This document shows positions 44,327 through 53,389 of a DNA stretch of 64,000 nt, piece by piece; position 1 is the first letter of the stretch, and every line of letters starts with the position of its first letter. This stretch comes from Nocardioides sp. zg-1308 (GTDB lineage: Bacteria; Actinomycetota; Actinomycetes; Propionibacteriales; Nocardioidaceae): the NCBI RefSeq assembly GCF_013155375.1, contig NZ_JABJQY010000002.1, forward strand, positions 62,001 to 126,000, written 5' to 3'. Below the pieces are notes generated by a model. That model made no database searches. It had not been told where the DNA came from and saw only the letters and a list, made by a program, of their open reading frames with translations. A program made the translations under genes and the position numbers.

Positions 44327-44336
44327 TGCCGTGGCA
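44327..44336 (-). promoter_or_regulatory. Candidate shared operator, site a
   Basis: TGCCACGGCA on the minus strand, 114 bp upstream of the small secreted protein gene. It is one of five related sites (see findings). No protein is known to bind it. Confidence 0.3.
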
Positions 44337-44370
44337 GCAACTCCGGCGCGCCCGGGCACAAGGGCGCCGG

Positions 44371-45279
44371 TCAGCGGACGAACAGGGGACGGCGCCAGGC
44401 CCACAGCTCGGCGGCGACCACGAGGCCGGGCCAGTCGTGGAGCGACGGCAGGTGCGGGCCGGAGGGCAGCACGAGGCTGACGCGCTCGCGGCCGCGTCCC
44501 GCCGCGGCCCGCAGGGTCGCCAGCAGGAGCATGCGCGCGATCCCGCGCCCCCGGTGGTCGGTGTCGACCGACAGCTGGCGGATCCAGCAGATGCTGCCCG
44601 CGTCCTCGGCGACGCAGGCGCCGACGACCCGTTCGTCGACCGTGGCCACCTGCACCGACTCCGCGGACAGCTCCCACGGGTCGTGGCCCGTCACCACCAG
44701 CCGGCCGCCGAGGTCCGGTGCTCGGCGCACCGCGAGGTCGCCGTGGCGCTCGAGGAGGCGGTCGGCCACCGCGCGCTGGTCCGTGCGTGGCGGGCGCACG
44801 ACGAGGTCGGGGGCGGCGGGAGGCGCGTCCTCGGGCGCGCCCGCGACCAGGATCCAGGTCGTGTCACCGCGGACGTACTGGCGCTCGGCGAGGGCGGCGG
44901 CCGCCGCCACGTCGGAGGCAGCGGTCATCTGGCGCAGGGTCGAGAAGCCACGGCGGCGGGCGACGGCCTCCCCCCACTCGGCGAGGTCGCTGCCGAGCCC
45001 CTCCCCCCGGCGCAGGGGCGACACGTGGACGACCAGGTCGGCCGACGACCCGAGCTCGCCGAATGCGACCGGCACCGCGCCGTCGAAGTAGCCGAGGCTG
45101 CTGCCGGGCAGGTCGAAGCCGGGTCGTTGCCACCGGGACACGAGGTCGAGAGGGGTGGTGACGAGGTGCCCGAACGCGTACCGCTCCGACGCCGCGACGA
45201 GGGCCGCGACGGAGGACTGGTCAGCCAGCCTCAGCCCGCGACAGTCGAGGCCGGCGAGAGGGGGTGAGGGAACGGGCAC
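44371..45279 (-). CDS. Two-domain GNAT-family acetyltransferase
   Basis: A 302-residue protein. The C-terminal GNAT domain has IRQLSVDTDHRGRGIARMLLLATL (acetyl-CoA loop). The N-terminal half (VHVSPLRRGEGLGSDLAEW) has a second, weaker GNAT-like motif, so it may be a tandem-GNAT protein. The GTG start has GAGGA upstream. Substrate unknown. Confidence 0.82.
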   Translation of the reverse strand: MPVPSPPLAGLDCRGLRLADQSSVAALVAASERYAFGHLVTTPLDLVSRWQRPGFDLPGSSLGYFDGAVPVAFGELGSSADLVVHVSPLRRGEGLGSDLAEWGEAVARRRGFSTLRQMTAASDVAAAAALAERQYVRGDTTWILVAGAPEDAPPAAPDLVVRPPRTDQRAVADRLLERHGDLAVRRAPDLGGRLVVTGHDPWELSAESVQVATVDERVVGACVAEDAGSICWIRQLSVDTDHRGRGIARMLLLATLRAAAGRGRERVSLVLPSGPHLPSLHDWPGLVVAAELWAWRRPLFVR

Positions 45280-45363
45280 GTGCGGGTCCTCGTCAGTCGC
45301 ACTCTGGTGGCCGCGGGCTGCGCGGACACCTGGACGGACGAGTATGGCACCGGTGGGCGCCGG

Positions 45364-45513
45364 TCACCGGGGTCCGCCGCGGGGCCAGTCGGTGAGCAGG
45401 CGGATGTCGGAGTCGATGAGGCGGGCCTGCCGGGTGCGCCACTCGGCGAGGCGCACGGTGGCCTCGACGGAACCGGCGGTGCGACGACGGCGGGGACGAT
45501 CGGTGGTGTGCAT
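45364..45513 (-). CDS. Small basic protein of 49 residues
   Basis: Reads [18 protein letters not shown] and ends LTDWPRGGPR; strongly basic, with one predicted helix (VEATVRLAEWRTRQARL). Almost every third codon base is G or C, and GGAGAG lies 9 nt upstream of the ATG, so I think it is a real gene. No family recognised. It lies downstream of the second TrmB/LuxR-like regulator on the same strand. Confidence 0.55.
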   Translation of the reverse strand: MHTTDRPRRRRTAGSVEATVRLAEWRTRQARLIDSDIRLLTDWPRGGPR

Positions 45514-45658
45514 GTCGGGTTCTCTCCGGGACGGGACGGTGGACGGCCTGTGGCGGCCGCGAGGCGGGCCGGGAGCGGTCTGTCGACGCGGCGGCTCGCC
45601 CTCCTGAACTCAACACGCGGCGCGGACGACGGGTCAACGAACCGCGTCGGCCTGAACC

Positions 45659-45668
45659 TGTCATGGCA
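45659..45668 (-). promoter_or_regulatory. Candidate shared operator, site e
   Basis: TGCCATGACA on the minus strand at the very end of the second regulator gene, 146 bp upstream of the 49-residue gene. It differs from the perfect palindrome at one position. Confidence 0.2.
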
Positions 45669-46704
45669 ACGACTGCGCCGGCCGGTCCACCGGCCGGGCC
45701 GGGAGCTGGCCCATGTCGAGGTCCAGCGCCACGTGGTTGTGCGGTCGCGAGCGCTGCGCCCAGTGCATCCCGAGCTCGAAGCGCGAGGAGACGCCGAAGT
45801 GGGTCATCGCCTCCGCGATCCGGCGACGCACGGTGCGCACGCCCATGCCGAGGATGGCGGCGACCTGCTCGTCGGTGCGGCCCCGGGCGAGCAGGCGCAT
45901 CACCGGCAGCCACCCCGCCGGCTCCATCGGCCATGGCGTCGCCGAGGTCCACCAGCGGTCGAAGATCGAGCCCACGGCGTCGATGAGGGCCGGGTCGTAG
46001 ACCAGCACGAACCCGTGCGGCCCCGGCGCCCCCCAGCGGAGCGGGATCCCGGCCATCACGCCGGAGTCGACGTAGAGCCACGTGGGCACCGTCGTCGCGA
46101 GGCGCACGTCGACGCCCGACGCGACGAGCGTGTCGCAGGCCTCGCGGTTGGCCGTGTCACCGAGCTGGTCGGCCGGGAGGATGACCCGCATCCGGGCGCC
46201 GGCCTCCTGCGAGGCGGCGCCGGCGGCGGCGAGGTGGGGCAGCAGCTGCTCGTGCACGGGGTCGAAGTGGCCGTAGGCCACGCCCGGGTCGAGCGGCGGT
46301 CGCTGCTGGGTCACGCTCGCCCAGCGCTGCGTGGCGCGCTCGTCGCCCTCGATCACCTCGCCGCGCACGTCGTAGTCGTGGGGGGTCTGGCCCATGTCCC
46401 AGGCCCGCGACATCGAGGGCAGCTGCCGCACCAGCCGGGTGAGCGCCGCGAGCGACTCCCGCTGGCGCCCCAGAGCCGCGGTCGCGACCCCGGCCACCGC
46501 CGCGTCGGGAGGGACCGCGGTCACCACGTCGCCGTCGATCTCGACGAAGCCGGCGTCGCGGAGGCGGTGCAGGCTGGTCAGCACGTCGCCGCCGAGGTCG
46601 GGCCGGGTGAGCTCGGCCAGTGACGACGAGCGCGACCGCAGCACCTCCACCAGGAGGGAGCGGTGCCGCTCGTCGAGCCACACGGCGTCGTCCCGTCCGG
46701 TCAC
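45661..46704 (-). CDS. TrmB/LuxR-like transcriptional regulator, copy 2
   Basis: A 347-residue paralogue of the regulator at 42.6 kb. Shared landmarks are VWLDERHRSLLVEVLRSRSSS, ADQLGDTANREACDTL, IFDRWWTSATPWPM and the C-terminal HTH TDEQVAAILGMGVRTVRRRI followed by SRFELGMHWAQ. GTG 46704 has GGGGAG 5 nt upstream; the longer frame to 46866 is less likely. A TGCCACGGCC site lies 38 bp upstream. Ligand and targets are unknown. Confidence 0.8.
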   Translation of the reverse strand: MTGRDDAVWLDERHRSLLVEVLRSRSSSLAELTRPDLGGDVLTSLHRLRDAGFVEIDGDVVTAVPPDAAVAGVATAALGRQRESLAALTRLVRQLPSMSRAWDMGQTPHDYDVRGEVIEGDERATQRWASVTQQRPPLDPGVAYGHFDPVHEQLLPHLAAAGAASQEAGARMRVILPADQLGDTANREACDTLVASGVDVRLATTVPTWLYVDSGVMAGIPLRWGAPGPHGFVLVYDPALIDAVGSIFDRWWTSATPWPMEPAGWLPVMRLLARGRTDEQVAAILGMGVRTVRRRIAEAMTHFGVSSRFELGMHWAQRSRPHNHVALDLDMGQLPARPVDRPAQSLP

Positions 46705-46741
46705 GTCCGCTCCCCTCGTCCGCCCGCCGTCGGCAGGTGTC

Positions 46742-46751
46742 GGCCGTGGCA
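46742..46751 (-). promoter_or_regulatory. Candidate shared operator, site b
   Basis: TGCCACGGCC on the minus strand within GGCAATGGCTGCCACGGCC, 38 bp upstream of regulator copy 2. If real, it would suggest autoregulation. Confidence 0.3.
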
Positions 46752-46838
46752 GCCATTGCCGATCGCGCCCGCACCCCGGCGCGGTGAGGATGAGGAGGCG
46801 GGCTCCCGCCCGCCACCATCCGAGGAAGGACCGGCACC

Positions 46839-47609
46839 GTGCCAGGACGCAGACGAGGGACAGCACCGCAGGGCGGAGCCGCGTGCACGACGGCGCTCGT
46901 GGAGCACGACGACGGCGAGGCGTGCCCCGCCGGCAGCCCTGCCGGCAGGGCGTCGCTCGTCGACCTGGGCCCCGTCGAGCAGCTGCGCGCCGGACGCCTC
47001 GGCGCCCGGCTCCTCCGGCTGTACGCGGGGCTGGCGGTCTACGGCGCCTCGCTCACCGTGATGGTCCGTGCCGACCTCGGCCTCGCGCCCTGGGACGTCC
47101 TGCAATCGGGCATCACCCGCTACGTGCCCCTGACGCTCGGGCAGGCCGTCGTGGCGGTCAGCTTCGTCGTGCTGCTGCTGTGGGTCCCGCTGAGGGAGAA
47201 GCCCGGCCTCGGCACGCTGTCCAACGCCGTCGTCGTCGGGGTCGTCTGCGACCTCACCATGCCGCTGCTCGACCGGCCGGACCACCTGGCCGCACGCCTC
47301 CTGATGATGCTGCTCGGCGTCGCGATGTGCGGGCTCGCCACCGCCCTCTACATCGGGGCGCAGCTCGGGCGCGGTCCCCGGGACGGGCTGATGACCGGCC
47401 TGGCCCGCCGCACGGGGCTGTCCCTGCGACTGGTGCGCACCGGGCTCGAGGTCGCGGTGGTGGCCGTCGGGCTGTTGCTGGGCGGGGTGATCGGTCCCGG
47501 CACGGTGGTCTTCGCGGTGACGATCGGGCCGGTCACCCAGGCGCTGCTGCCCCGCTTCACCGTCTCGCTGCGCGCACCGCAGCGACCGCGGCGCACCGGC
47601 GAGCGGTAG
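46839..47609 (+). CDS. YczE-like integral membrane protein
   Basis: A 256-residue protein with five to six membrane helices. LYAGLAVYGASLTVMVRADLGLAPWDVLQ is typical of the YczE/YitT-type family, and IGAQLGRGPRDGLMTGLARRTG follows. An N-terminal extension of about 60 residues is polar and may be partly untranslated. GAGGAAGGA is upstream of the GTG. Divergent from regulator copy 2, which may control it; function unknown. Confidence 0.82.
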   Translation: MPGRRRGTAPQGGAACTTALVEHDDGEACPAGSPAGRASLVDLGPVEQLRAGRLGARLLRLYAGLAVYGASLTVMVRADLGLAPWDVLQSGITRYVPLTLGQAVVAVSFVVLLLWVPLREKPGLGTLSNAVVVGVVCDLTMPLLDRPDHLAARLLMMLLGVAMCGLATALYIGAQLGRGPRDGLMTGLARRTGLSLRLVRTGLEVAVVAVGLLLGGVIGPGTVVFAVTIGPVTQALLPRFTVSLRAPQRPRRTGER

Positions 47610-47631
47610 CGCAGCGGGGCGGAGGCGGGCG

Positions 47632-49212
47632 TCAGAAGAGATCGGGCACCGTCCAGCCGTCGAGGTCGTACTCGGAGAGGAACTCGTCGGCGAAGCCCTT
47701 CATCGCGTCGACGTCGCCGCGCGCCTGCGCGGCGTGCAGCAGCTCCGCCTTCACGCTCTCGTGGTTGCCCGAGTAGTTGCGCTCGTAGAGCTCGTGCCGG
47801 CTGCCGAACTCGGAGCCGATCGAGTCCCACAGCGCCTTCATCACCTTGACCCGCTCGACGGCCGTGATCCCGTCGGAGCCGCGGACGTACTTGTCGAGGT
47901 AGGGCCGCACCTCCGGCGAGTGGAAGTCGGCGGCACCGGACGGCAGGTAGATGAGCCCCGACGCGACGTCCTGCTCGATGATCTCCTTGACGCGCGGGTA
48001 GCCCTGCATCATGAACATCCGGTAGGTGAGGCCGTACTCCAGCTTCGGGATGACGGCATCGCCCACCCACTGCTCGGGGTCGCGGGCCATCGACTCCGAC
48101 AGCGACCAGAACAGGTTGCGCCAGCCGATCACCTCACCGACGCGCGTCTGCACGCCACGGAAGCCCCCGGACCCGGTGCAGTCGAGCGCCTTCAGGAGCA
48201 GGCCGGCGAGGAAGTCGAGCTTCACGGCCAGGCGGGTGCAGCCCTGGAAGGTGAACCGGGGCAGGAAGCCCGACTGGGGGAAGAAGGCGTTGACGCGGTC
48301 GACGTCGCCGTACATGAAGACGTTCTCCCACGGCACGAGCACCTTGTCGAAGACGAAGATCGTGTCGTTCTCGTCCATGCGGCTCGACAGCGGGTAGTCG
48401 TACGGCGACCCGTTCCGGGCGGCCTGCTGGGCGTAGGACGTGCGGCAGATGAGCTTCACGCCCGGGGCGTTCATCGGCACGGTGCACACCAGCGCGAACT
48501 GCTTCTTGCGGATCGGCAGCCCGTAGTGGCCGATGAAGTTGTAGTGGGTGATCGCGCTCCCCGTCGCGACGACCTTGGCGCCGGAGACGACCAGGCCGGC
48601 GTCGGTCTCCTTCTCCACCTTCATGTAGACGTCACCGACCTCGTCGGGCGGCAGCTGGCGGTCCACCGGCGGGTTGATGATCGCGTGGTTCCAGTAGAGG
48701 ACCTTCTCCTGCGACTCGCGGTACCAGCGCTCGGCGTTCTCCTGGAACGGCGCGTAGAGCTCCTTGTTGGCGTGCAGCGTGCCCAGGAAGCTGGCCTTGT
48801 AGTCGGGCGAGCGGCCCATCCACCCCCACGTCATCCGCGCCCAGCGGGCGATCGCGTCGCGCTCCCTGAGCAGGTCCGCGGACGACGTCGGCGTGCGGAA
48901 GAAAGGCATCGTCACCCCACCACTGCCGGTGTCGGTGGGGACGGTCAGCTCGTCGACGTGGGGCCCCGTGTGCAGGGCGTCGTAGAGGCGCGCGGTCATC
49001 CGCACCGGGTTGCGGAAGGCGGGATGGGTGGTCACGTCAGCGACCCGCTCGCCGCCGAGGTGGATCTCGCGGTCGTCCCGCAGCGACTCGACGTACTCGT
49101 CACCGGTCATCGGACGCGACGCGAAGCTCTGCCGGCGGTTGGCCGGCGAGCCGGCCGCCGGGTTGACGCTCGGCGCGCCCTCGTGGGTCGCGCTCGCGGT
49201 CAGGGTGTCCAT
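47632..49212 (-). CDS. HpaB-type flavin-dependent aromatic hydroxylase
   Basis: A 526-residue protein of the 4-hydroxyphenylacetate 3-hydroxylase/4-hydroxybutyryl-CoA dehydratase-like family: [20 protein letters not shown] at the start, [26 protein letters not shown] and [20 protein letters not shown]2 would come from a separate reductase (HpaC), but none is encoded nearby. The ATG is 6 nt after TAGCGT, leaderless. It is divergent from an AraC regulator. Substrate could be a phenol or chlorophenol. Confidence 0.88.
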   Translation of the reverse strand: MDTLTASATHEGAPSVNPAAGSPANRRQSFASRPMTGDEYVESLRDDREIHLGGERVADVTTHPAFRNPVRMTARLYDALHTGPHVDELTVPTDTGSGGVTMPFFRTPTSSADLLRERDAIARWARMTWGWMGRSPDYKASFLGTLHANKELYAPFQENAERWYRESQEKVLYWNHAIINPPVDRQLPPDEVGDVYMKVEKETDAGLVVSGAKVVATGSAITHYNFIGHYGLPIRKKQFALVCTVPMNAPGVKLICRTSYAQQAARNGSPYDYPLSSRMDENDTIFVFDKVLVPWENVFMYGDVDRVNAFFPQSGFLPRFTFQGCTRLAVKLDFLAGLLLKALDCTGSGGFRGVQTRVGEVIGWRNLFWSLSESMARDPEQWVGDAVIPKLEYGLTYRMFMMQGYPRVKEIIEQDVASGLIYLPSGAADFHSPEVRPYLDKYVRGSDGITAVERVKVMKALWDSIGSEFGSRHELYERNYSGNHESVKAELLHAAQARGDVDAMKGFADEFLSEYDLDGWTVPDLF

Positions 49213-49218
49213 GGCGGG

Positions 49219-49283
49219 ACGCTAGGGACGCCGCGACCGCCCTGTCGATCCGCATCGCGCACCGCCTGTCCGCATTGCGCGAC
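49219..49283 (-). promoter_or_regulatory. Promoter of the hydroxylase gene with AraC-type direct repeats
   Basis: The -10 is TAGCGT (49224-49219) and the -35 TCGACA (49248-49243), spacer 18, on the minus strand. Directly upstream, two direct repeats TCCGCAT(C/T)GCGC start at 49249 and 49269 (period 20). Tandem sites next to the -35 are typical of AraC-family activators. The regulator is encoded 94 bp away on the other strand. Confidence 0.65.
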
Positions 49284-49376
49284 GGAGACGCTCGCGCGCT
49301 GACGCGCGCGGCCGTAGCATGTCTCGCGTCACAGGCCCGAGTCCCGTGCACTGGCCCGGACGACGAGGAGGTGCGC

Positions 49377-50291
49377 GTGCCACGGCCCGAGGTCGACTAC
49401 GACGCCCTGTCCGGCGCGGTCAGCGACGCCTACTTCCCGCACCGCCTGACGGTGCAGCGCGAACGCCCGGGCCCCGACGCCACCCTGCGCGCCGTCGCCC
49501 TGGGGTCGGTCCGGCTGGCACGCATCGGCTGGGGCTCGGACGTGGCCGTCGAGTCCGACCACCCCGGTGCGTGGGCGGTCAACGTCCCGCGCAGCGGTGT
49601 CCTCGAGGCGCGGCTGGGCGAGCGCCACGTGCTCTCGGTCGACGGCCAGGCCACCGTGTGCCCACCCGACGTCCGCACGAGCATGACCCACTGGTCGGCC
49701 GACTGCTCGATCCTCGGCATGCGGGTCGAGCGCGACTACCTCGACAAGGAGGTCGCCACCCTCGTCGGCTCCTCGACCAGGGCGATGCCGCAGCAGCTCG
49801 ACCTGCGGGGCGGCGCCGGGCTGATGTGGCTCACGCTGGTGTCCTCGATCGGCGCCGAGGCGCTGCGCAGGCCCGAGCTGGTCGGCGACGACCCGGTCGC
49901 CCGGCGGCTGGGCGCCACGCTCACCGCCGCGCTGGTCATGGCGTGCTACCCCGAGGACGTGGACCGCCACTCGCTGCAGCCGCGCATCGTCACGCGCGTC
50001 GTCGACGCCCTCGAGGCCGACCCGTCCCGCCAGTGGACCGCGTCCGACCTCGCCGGCATCGCCGGGGTCGGGATCAGGCGCCTCCAGCAGGGCTTCCGCG
50101 AGCACCGCGGCGCCGCGCCCCTGACGGTGCTGCACGAGATCCGGCTCGACCGGGTCCACGCCGACCTCGTCGCCGGCGGCACCACCGTGGCCGCCGCGGC
50201 CCACCGCTGGGGCTTCACCCACCTGGGCCGGTTCGCGGCGGCCTACCGCGACCGCTTCGGGGTGTCGCCCTCGCAGACGCTGCGGTCCTGA
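49377..50291 (+). CDS. AraC-family transcriptional regulator
   Basis: A 304-residue protein: an N-terminal AraC-binding-like ligand domain (about 1-175) and a C-terminal double HTH (WTASDLAGIAGVGIRRLQQGFREHRG, then TTVAAAAHRWGFTHLGRFAAAYRDRFG). I chose GTG 49377, which has GAGGAG 6 nt upstream. It very probably activates the divergent hydroxylase gene through the repeats at 49249-49283. Confidence 0.9.
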   Translation: MPRPEVDYDALSGAVSDAYFPHRLTVQRERPGPDATLRAVALGSVRLARIGWGSDVAVESDHPGAWAVNVPRSGVLEARLGERHVLSVDGQATVCPPDVRTSMTHWSADCSILGMRVERDYLDKEVATLVGSSTRAMPQQLDLRGGAGLMWLTLVSSIGAEALRRPELVGDDPVARRLGATLTAALVMACYPEDVDRHSLQPRIVTRVVDALEADPSRQWTASDLAGIAGVGIRRLQQGFREHRGAAPLTVLHEIRLDRVHADLVAGGTTVAAAAHRWGFTHLGRFAAAYRDRFGVSPSQTLRS

Positions 50292-50298
50292 TCGCCGA

Positions 50299-50327
50299 CG
50301 CCCCGACGTCCGGAGGACGTCGGGGCG
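50299..50327. terminator. Bidirectional hairpin terminator
   Basis: CGCCCCGACGTCC (50299-50311) and GGACGTCGGGGCG (50315-50327) form a perfect 13-bp stem with a 3-nt loop. It lies between the AraC gene and the convergent secreted-protein gene. Confidence 0.75.
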
Positions 50328-50370
50328 CGGCGCGGTGCGGCGGGTGCGGCGTGGTGCGGCGGTGCTGCGG

Positions 50371-52104
50371 TCAGGCCGTGCGGAAGCGCAGGGTCAGCGC
50401 CTGCGGGCCGGGTGTTCCGGATTTCGCGTCGAAGGCGTTGCCGGCGACGTCCCGGACCCCGGTGGTGACCGTGAGGGTGTAGGTCGTGCGGCGCTCCAGC
50501 GCCCTGGCCGGGTCGAGGACGACGGTCCGGGTCCTTGCGTCGTAGCGGACCTCGGCGCGCACCTTGTTCGCGCTCCCCCTGCCCTTGAGGAAGACGGTTC
50601 GTCGCGTGACCGAGCCGGCCTTCAGCGACTCGCTGGCCCGCACCTTGACGGTCGTGGAGACCGGGACCTTCCTGGCGCCGGCCCTCGGGGTCGTCCGGGT
50701 CGCGGTCGGACCCGAGGTGTCGGTCGGCGCCGCGGACGAGGTGAGGGCGATGGTGTCGCTGACCACCGCCGACTCGTTGCCGTCCTTGTCGCGGAACTGG
50801 GCGTAGACGGTCTTGACGCCGTCGCCGGCGCTCAGCGTCCAGGCCGCCGAGGTGACGTAGGGCTGGTAGGCGGAGAACGTGGTCCCGTCGTTGCTCAGGC
50901 GCACCCGGTCCAGCCCGCTCGAGGGAGCCGGGTCGCTCGCCGACAGGTCGAGCCGCACGGACGGCGTCGCCGTGGTCGCTGCGCCTCCGTCGATCACCAC
51001 GGAGCCGCTGGGTCGCTGCGACTCGGACCAGGCGAGGTCGAGGGACCAGCCGTCGATCGAGACCGTGTCACCGCTCGCTGCGTCGTAGGCGTAGAGCTTC
51101 CAGACGCCGTTGGGGTTCGTCCCGTCGAACGCGGCGAGGGGCGTCTGGCCGGTCGCGACCGGGGCGGGGTCGGGGAACGGGACCGTGCCGCCGAAGTAGC
51201 TGGCCGGCTGGTAGGTGCCGCTCGCCAGTGCTGTCTCGTCGGGCAGCGCGCCCGGCGCCTCGTCGTCGAGGACCAGGTCGACGCCGTCGACGACGTGCTG
51301 GCCCCCGGTCTCCGCCAGCAGGGTGGCCTGCTGGCCGCCGGGGCCGACGAGGAGCAGGGCCAGGTCGTCGGGGTAGGTCGAGGTGAGTCCGTCCAGCCGG
51401 ACGTCCACGTCGGAGAGCGAGGGCAGGCCGCCGACCTCGACGGTGCTCGGGTACGCCGTGGAGTCCTGGTCGATGGACAGGCTCCAGCCGGCGATGGAGC
51501 CGGTGTCGCCACCGGTGTCGTCGAGGACGTAGAGGCGCCAGGTCCCCGCGGCGTCCGTGCCGTTGAAGACGGCCAGCGAGGTGGTGTGGTCGCTGGTGGG
51601 AGCCGGTGCCGGGAAGGGGTCGGTGTCCGTGGACCAGTCGGTCGGCCTCGCCTCGGACTGCGTGATCGCCGACTGGTCCGGCAGCCCGGCGCCGGCCGAG
51701 TCGCTGAAGGTCAGGTTCGCGTCCACGAGGTCGTTGCTGCTCGCCGCGTCGCTCATCAGCGTCACCTGCTGCCCGCCCGGCCCCACGAGCATGACGTCGA
51801 GGTCGTCGGGGTGGGTGTGGGAGATCCCGTGCAGGGTCACGTCGACGTCGGTGATCGCGCCGCGGTACGCGACCGAGAGGGTGGACGGGTACTGCGACGC
51901 CGGCCCCTGGTTGGGGAGGACGAGCGGCCCGCCGGTGGTCTCGACGTTGTTGTTCCTCCCGCCGACGTAGAGCTTCGTCGACTGGCCGAAGGTCGTGGTG
52001 GTGTCGGCCGCGGCAGGTGCGTGGAGGACGCCGACGAGGCCGACGGCCAGGGAGATCGCGAGGGACGGGGCGCTGAGGCGCAGCCGTCGGGGTGTTGTGG
52101 TCAT
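50371..52104 (-). CDS. Secreted protein with two P/Homo B-like domains and Ig-like domains
   Basis: A 577-residue protein with a signal peptide (ending near PAAADT, residue 34). Two similar jelly-roll domains follow, each with TDVDVTLHGISHTHPDDLDVMLVGPGGQQ (first, in summary) or DVDVRLDGLTSTYPDDLALLLVGPGG (second) and a closing WSLSID/WSLDLA; they resemble the P domain of proprotein convertases but no protease is present. A bacterial Ig-like module and a Big_5-type Ig domain (TTPRAGARKVPVSTTVKV) end the protein. Probably a surface or adhesion protein. Confidence 0.78.
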   Translation of the reverse strand: MTTTPRRLRLSAPSLAISLAVGLVGVLHAPAAADTTTTFGQSTKLYVGGRNNNVETTGGPLVLPNQGPASQYPSTLSVAYRGAITDVDVTLHGISHTHPDDLDVMLVGPGGQQVTLMSDAASSNDLVDANLTFSDSAGAGLPDQSAITQSEARPTDWSTDTDPFPAPAPTSDHTTSLAVFNGTDAAGTWRLYVLDDTGGDTGSIAGWSLSIDQDSTAYPSTVEVGGLPSLSDVDVRLDGLTSTYPDDLALLLVGPGGQQATLLAETGGQHVVDGVDLVLDDEAPGALPDETALASGTYQPASYFGGTVPFPDPAPVATGQTPLAAFDGTNPNGVWKLYAYDAASGDTVSIDGWSLDLAWSESQRPSGSVVIDGGAATTATPSVRLDLSASDPAPSSGLDRVRLSNDGTTFSAYQPYVTSAAWTLSAGDGVKTVYAQFRDKDGNESAVVSDTIALTSSAAPTDTSGPTATRTTPRAGARKVPVSTTVKVRASESLKAGSVTRRTVFLKGRGSANKVRAEVRYDARTRTVVLDPARALERRTTYTLTVTTGVRDVAGNAFDAKSGTPGPQALTLRFRTA

Positions 52105-52163
52105 GACCCGAGAACCTAGGAACGGCCGCACGGCGCCGACAAGGAGATCGGCGTGCAGGGTGA

Positions 52164-52173
52164 TGCCGTGGCA
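52164..52173 (-). promoter_or_regulatory. Candidate shared operator, site c
   Basis: TGCCACGGCA on the minus strand inside GACAACGACTGCCACGGCAT, 60 bp upstream of the secreted P-domain-like protein gene. Confidence 0.3.
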
Positions 52174-52265
52174 GTCGTTGTCGAGGTCGGACCCGCCGTG
52201 CGGGTCCCCCGGCGCCACGCGGCAGCGCACCGAGGAGCGGATCACCGCGCACGCACGCACGGCGG

Positions 52266-53138
52266 TCACGGCTCGAAGGGATGGCTGGCGACCACGTCGC
52301 CGGAGAGCGTGGTCCTGAGGAAGCCGCTCTCCTCGAACTCGTTGGCGACGTGGATGCTGACGTCCGGCGCCTCGTCGGTCCACCGGTGCACGAGCACGTG
52401 GGTGAGCTCACCGCCCGGCACGTCGAGGGTCCGCTCGGCCAGGGCGATGTTGGCGAAGAGGCGTCGTACGTCGAGCTCGCCGAGGTCGAGCACCTCGTAG
52501 AGGCCGCCGACCGCCGACGCGTCGGAGTCCTGGTGCCACGCGCCCTCCCACGACCAGTCCTCCGAGCGGGCGCGGGACCCCCGCACCGGCACCTGGGTGT
52601 AGGCCCGCTCGGGGTAGAGCCCGACCTCGTAGGTGTCCAAGGTGCCGAACTCCGTCTCGTAGGAGCGCACGAGCTCCCGCACGTGCGCGGCCGTCATCTC
52701 GAACGTCGCGGTCTCGCCCGACGCCTCGTCCGCCGTCCCGGGCCGGGCCGGGCCGGCGGCGCCGGACGGCGTGGCCGGGTCCGGACCGGGGTCCCACGCG
52801 ACGAGGAGCAGGATGAGTGCGGCGAGGCCGCCCGTGAATGCGGTGATGACGGCGAGCACCAGCAGCACGGCGGCACAGGCGCCCGGCTGCCGCGGTCGAC
52901 GCTCGGCACGGACGGGCCCCGTGGCGACGGTCCCGGCGGCGACGGTCCCGGCGCGGCGATCGGACGGACGCTGCAGGTCGTGCGTCAGCGTCTCGAGCTC
53001 GCCGAGCGTCTCGGCCGCGAGCGCGCGGCTCACCCGCAGCTCGCGGTCCTCAGTGCCCAGCTGGCCGTCGACGTACGCCGCCTCGATGAGCTCGACGAAG
53101 CGGTCCCGGTCCGCGTCCTTGGCCCTGAGCCCGCTCAT
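52266..53138 (-). CDS. DUF1707-domain membrane protein
   Basis: A 290-residue protein. The N-terminus matches DUF1707 (RAKDADRDRFVELIEAAYVDGQLGTEDRELRVSRAL, in summary), a short domain found at the start of many actinobacterial membrane proteins. One membrane helix follows at about residues 98-122, then an extracytoplasmic domain without a recognised family (VGLYPERAYTQVPVRGSR). I chose ATG 53138; a longer frame to 53450 is unlikely because it covers the hairpin upstream. Confidence 0.8.
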   Translation of the reverse strand: MSGLRAKDADRDRFVELIEAAYVDGQLGTEDRELRVSRALAAETLGELETLTHDLQRPSDRRAGTVAAGTVATGPVRAERRPRQPGACAAVLLVLAVITAFTGGLAALILLLVAWDPGPDPATPSGAAGPARPGTADEASGETATFEMTAAHVRELVRSYETEFGTLDTYEVGLYPERAYTQVPVRGSRARSEDWSWEGAWHQDSDASAVGGLYEVLDLGELDVRRLFANIALAERTLDVPGGELTHVLVHRWTDEAPDVSIHVANEFEESGFLRTTLSGDVVASHPFEP

Positions 53139-53206
53139 CCGACGGGCCTGGTGTGGGTGCGACAACACATGGAGGGACGTCCTTCCCTTGTTCAGTGACA
53201 GAAGAA

Positions 53207-53262
53207 GGGGAGCGGCTCCCAGGGGCAGCAGGTGGTCTGCGTGCCCCTGGGAGCGCGCTCCC
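53207..53262 (-). terminator. Large hairpin downstream of the OsmC gene
   Basis: Two arms of about 21 bp, with one bulged base, include the perfect GCTCCCAGGGGCA (53215-53227) and TGCCCCTGGGAGC (53242-53254). On the minus strand it is followed by CTTCTTCTGT, a weak U-tract, so it may terminate the OsmC transcript. It also lies 69 bp upstream of the DUF1707 gene, where it could act as an attenuator. Confidence 0.6.
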
Positions 53263-53389
53263 CTGGTCCCCACCTCCCCGTGGTGAGGAAGGTCCGGCGC
53301 ACCCCTTTGCGCAGGACCCGTGTTCGTGCGCCCGGACCACTCCCCTGTGGTGGTCCCGGTGCAACAGCCCCCTACGGCGGCCGGGCTGG

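Noticed and set aside
46742..46757. Sigma-54 promoter at TGGCAGCCATTGC
   Set aside because: The GG and GC elements are 8 bp apart, not 10, and no sigma-54 activator is seen in the window.
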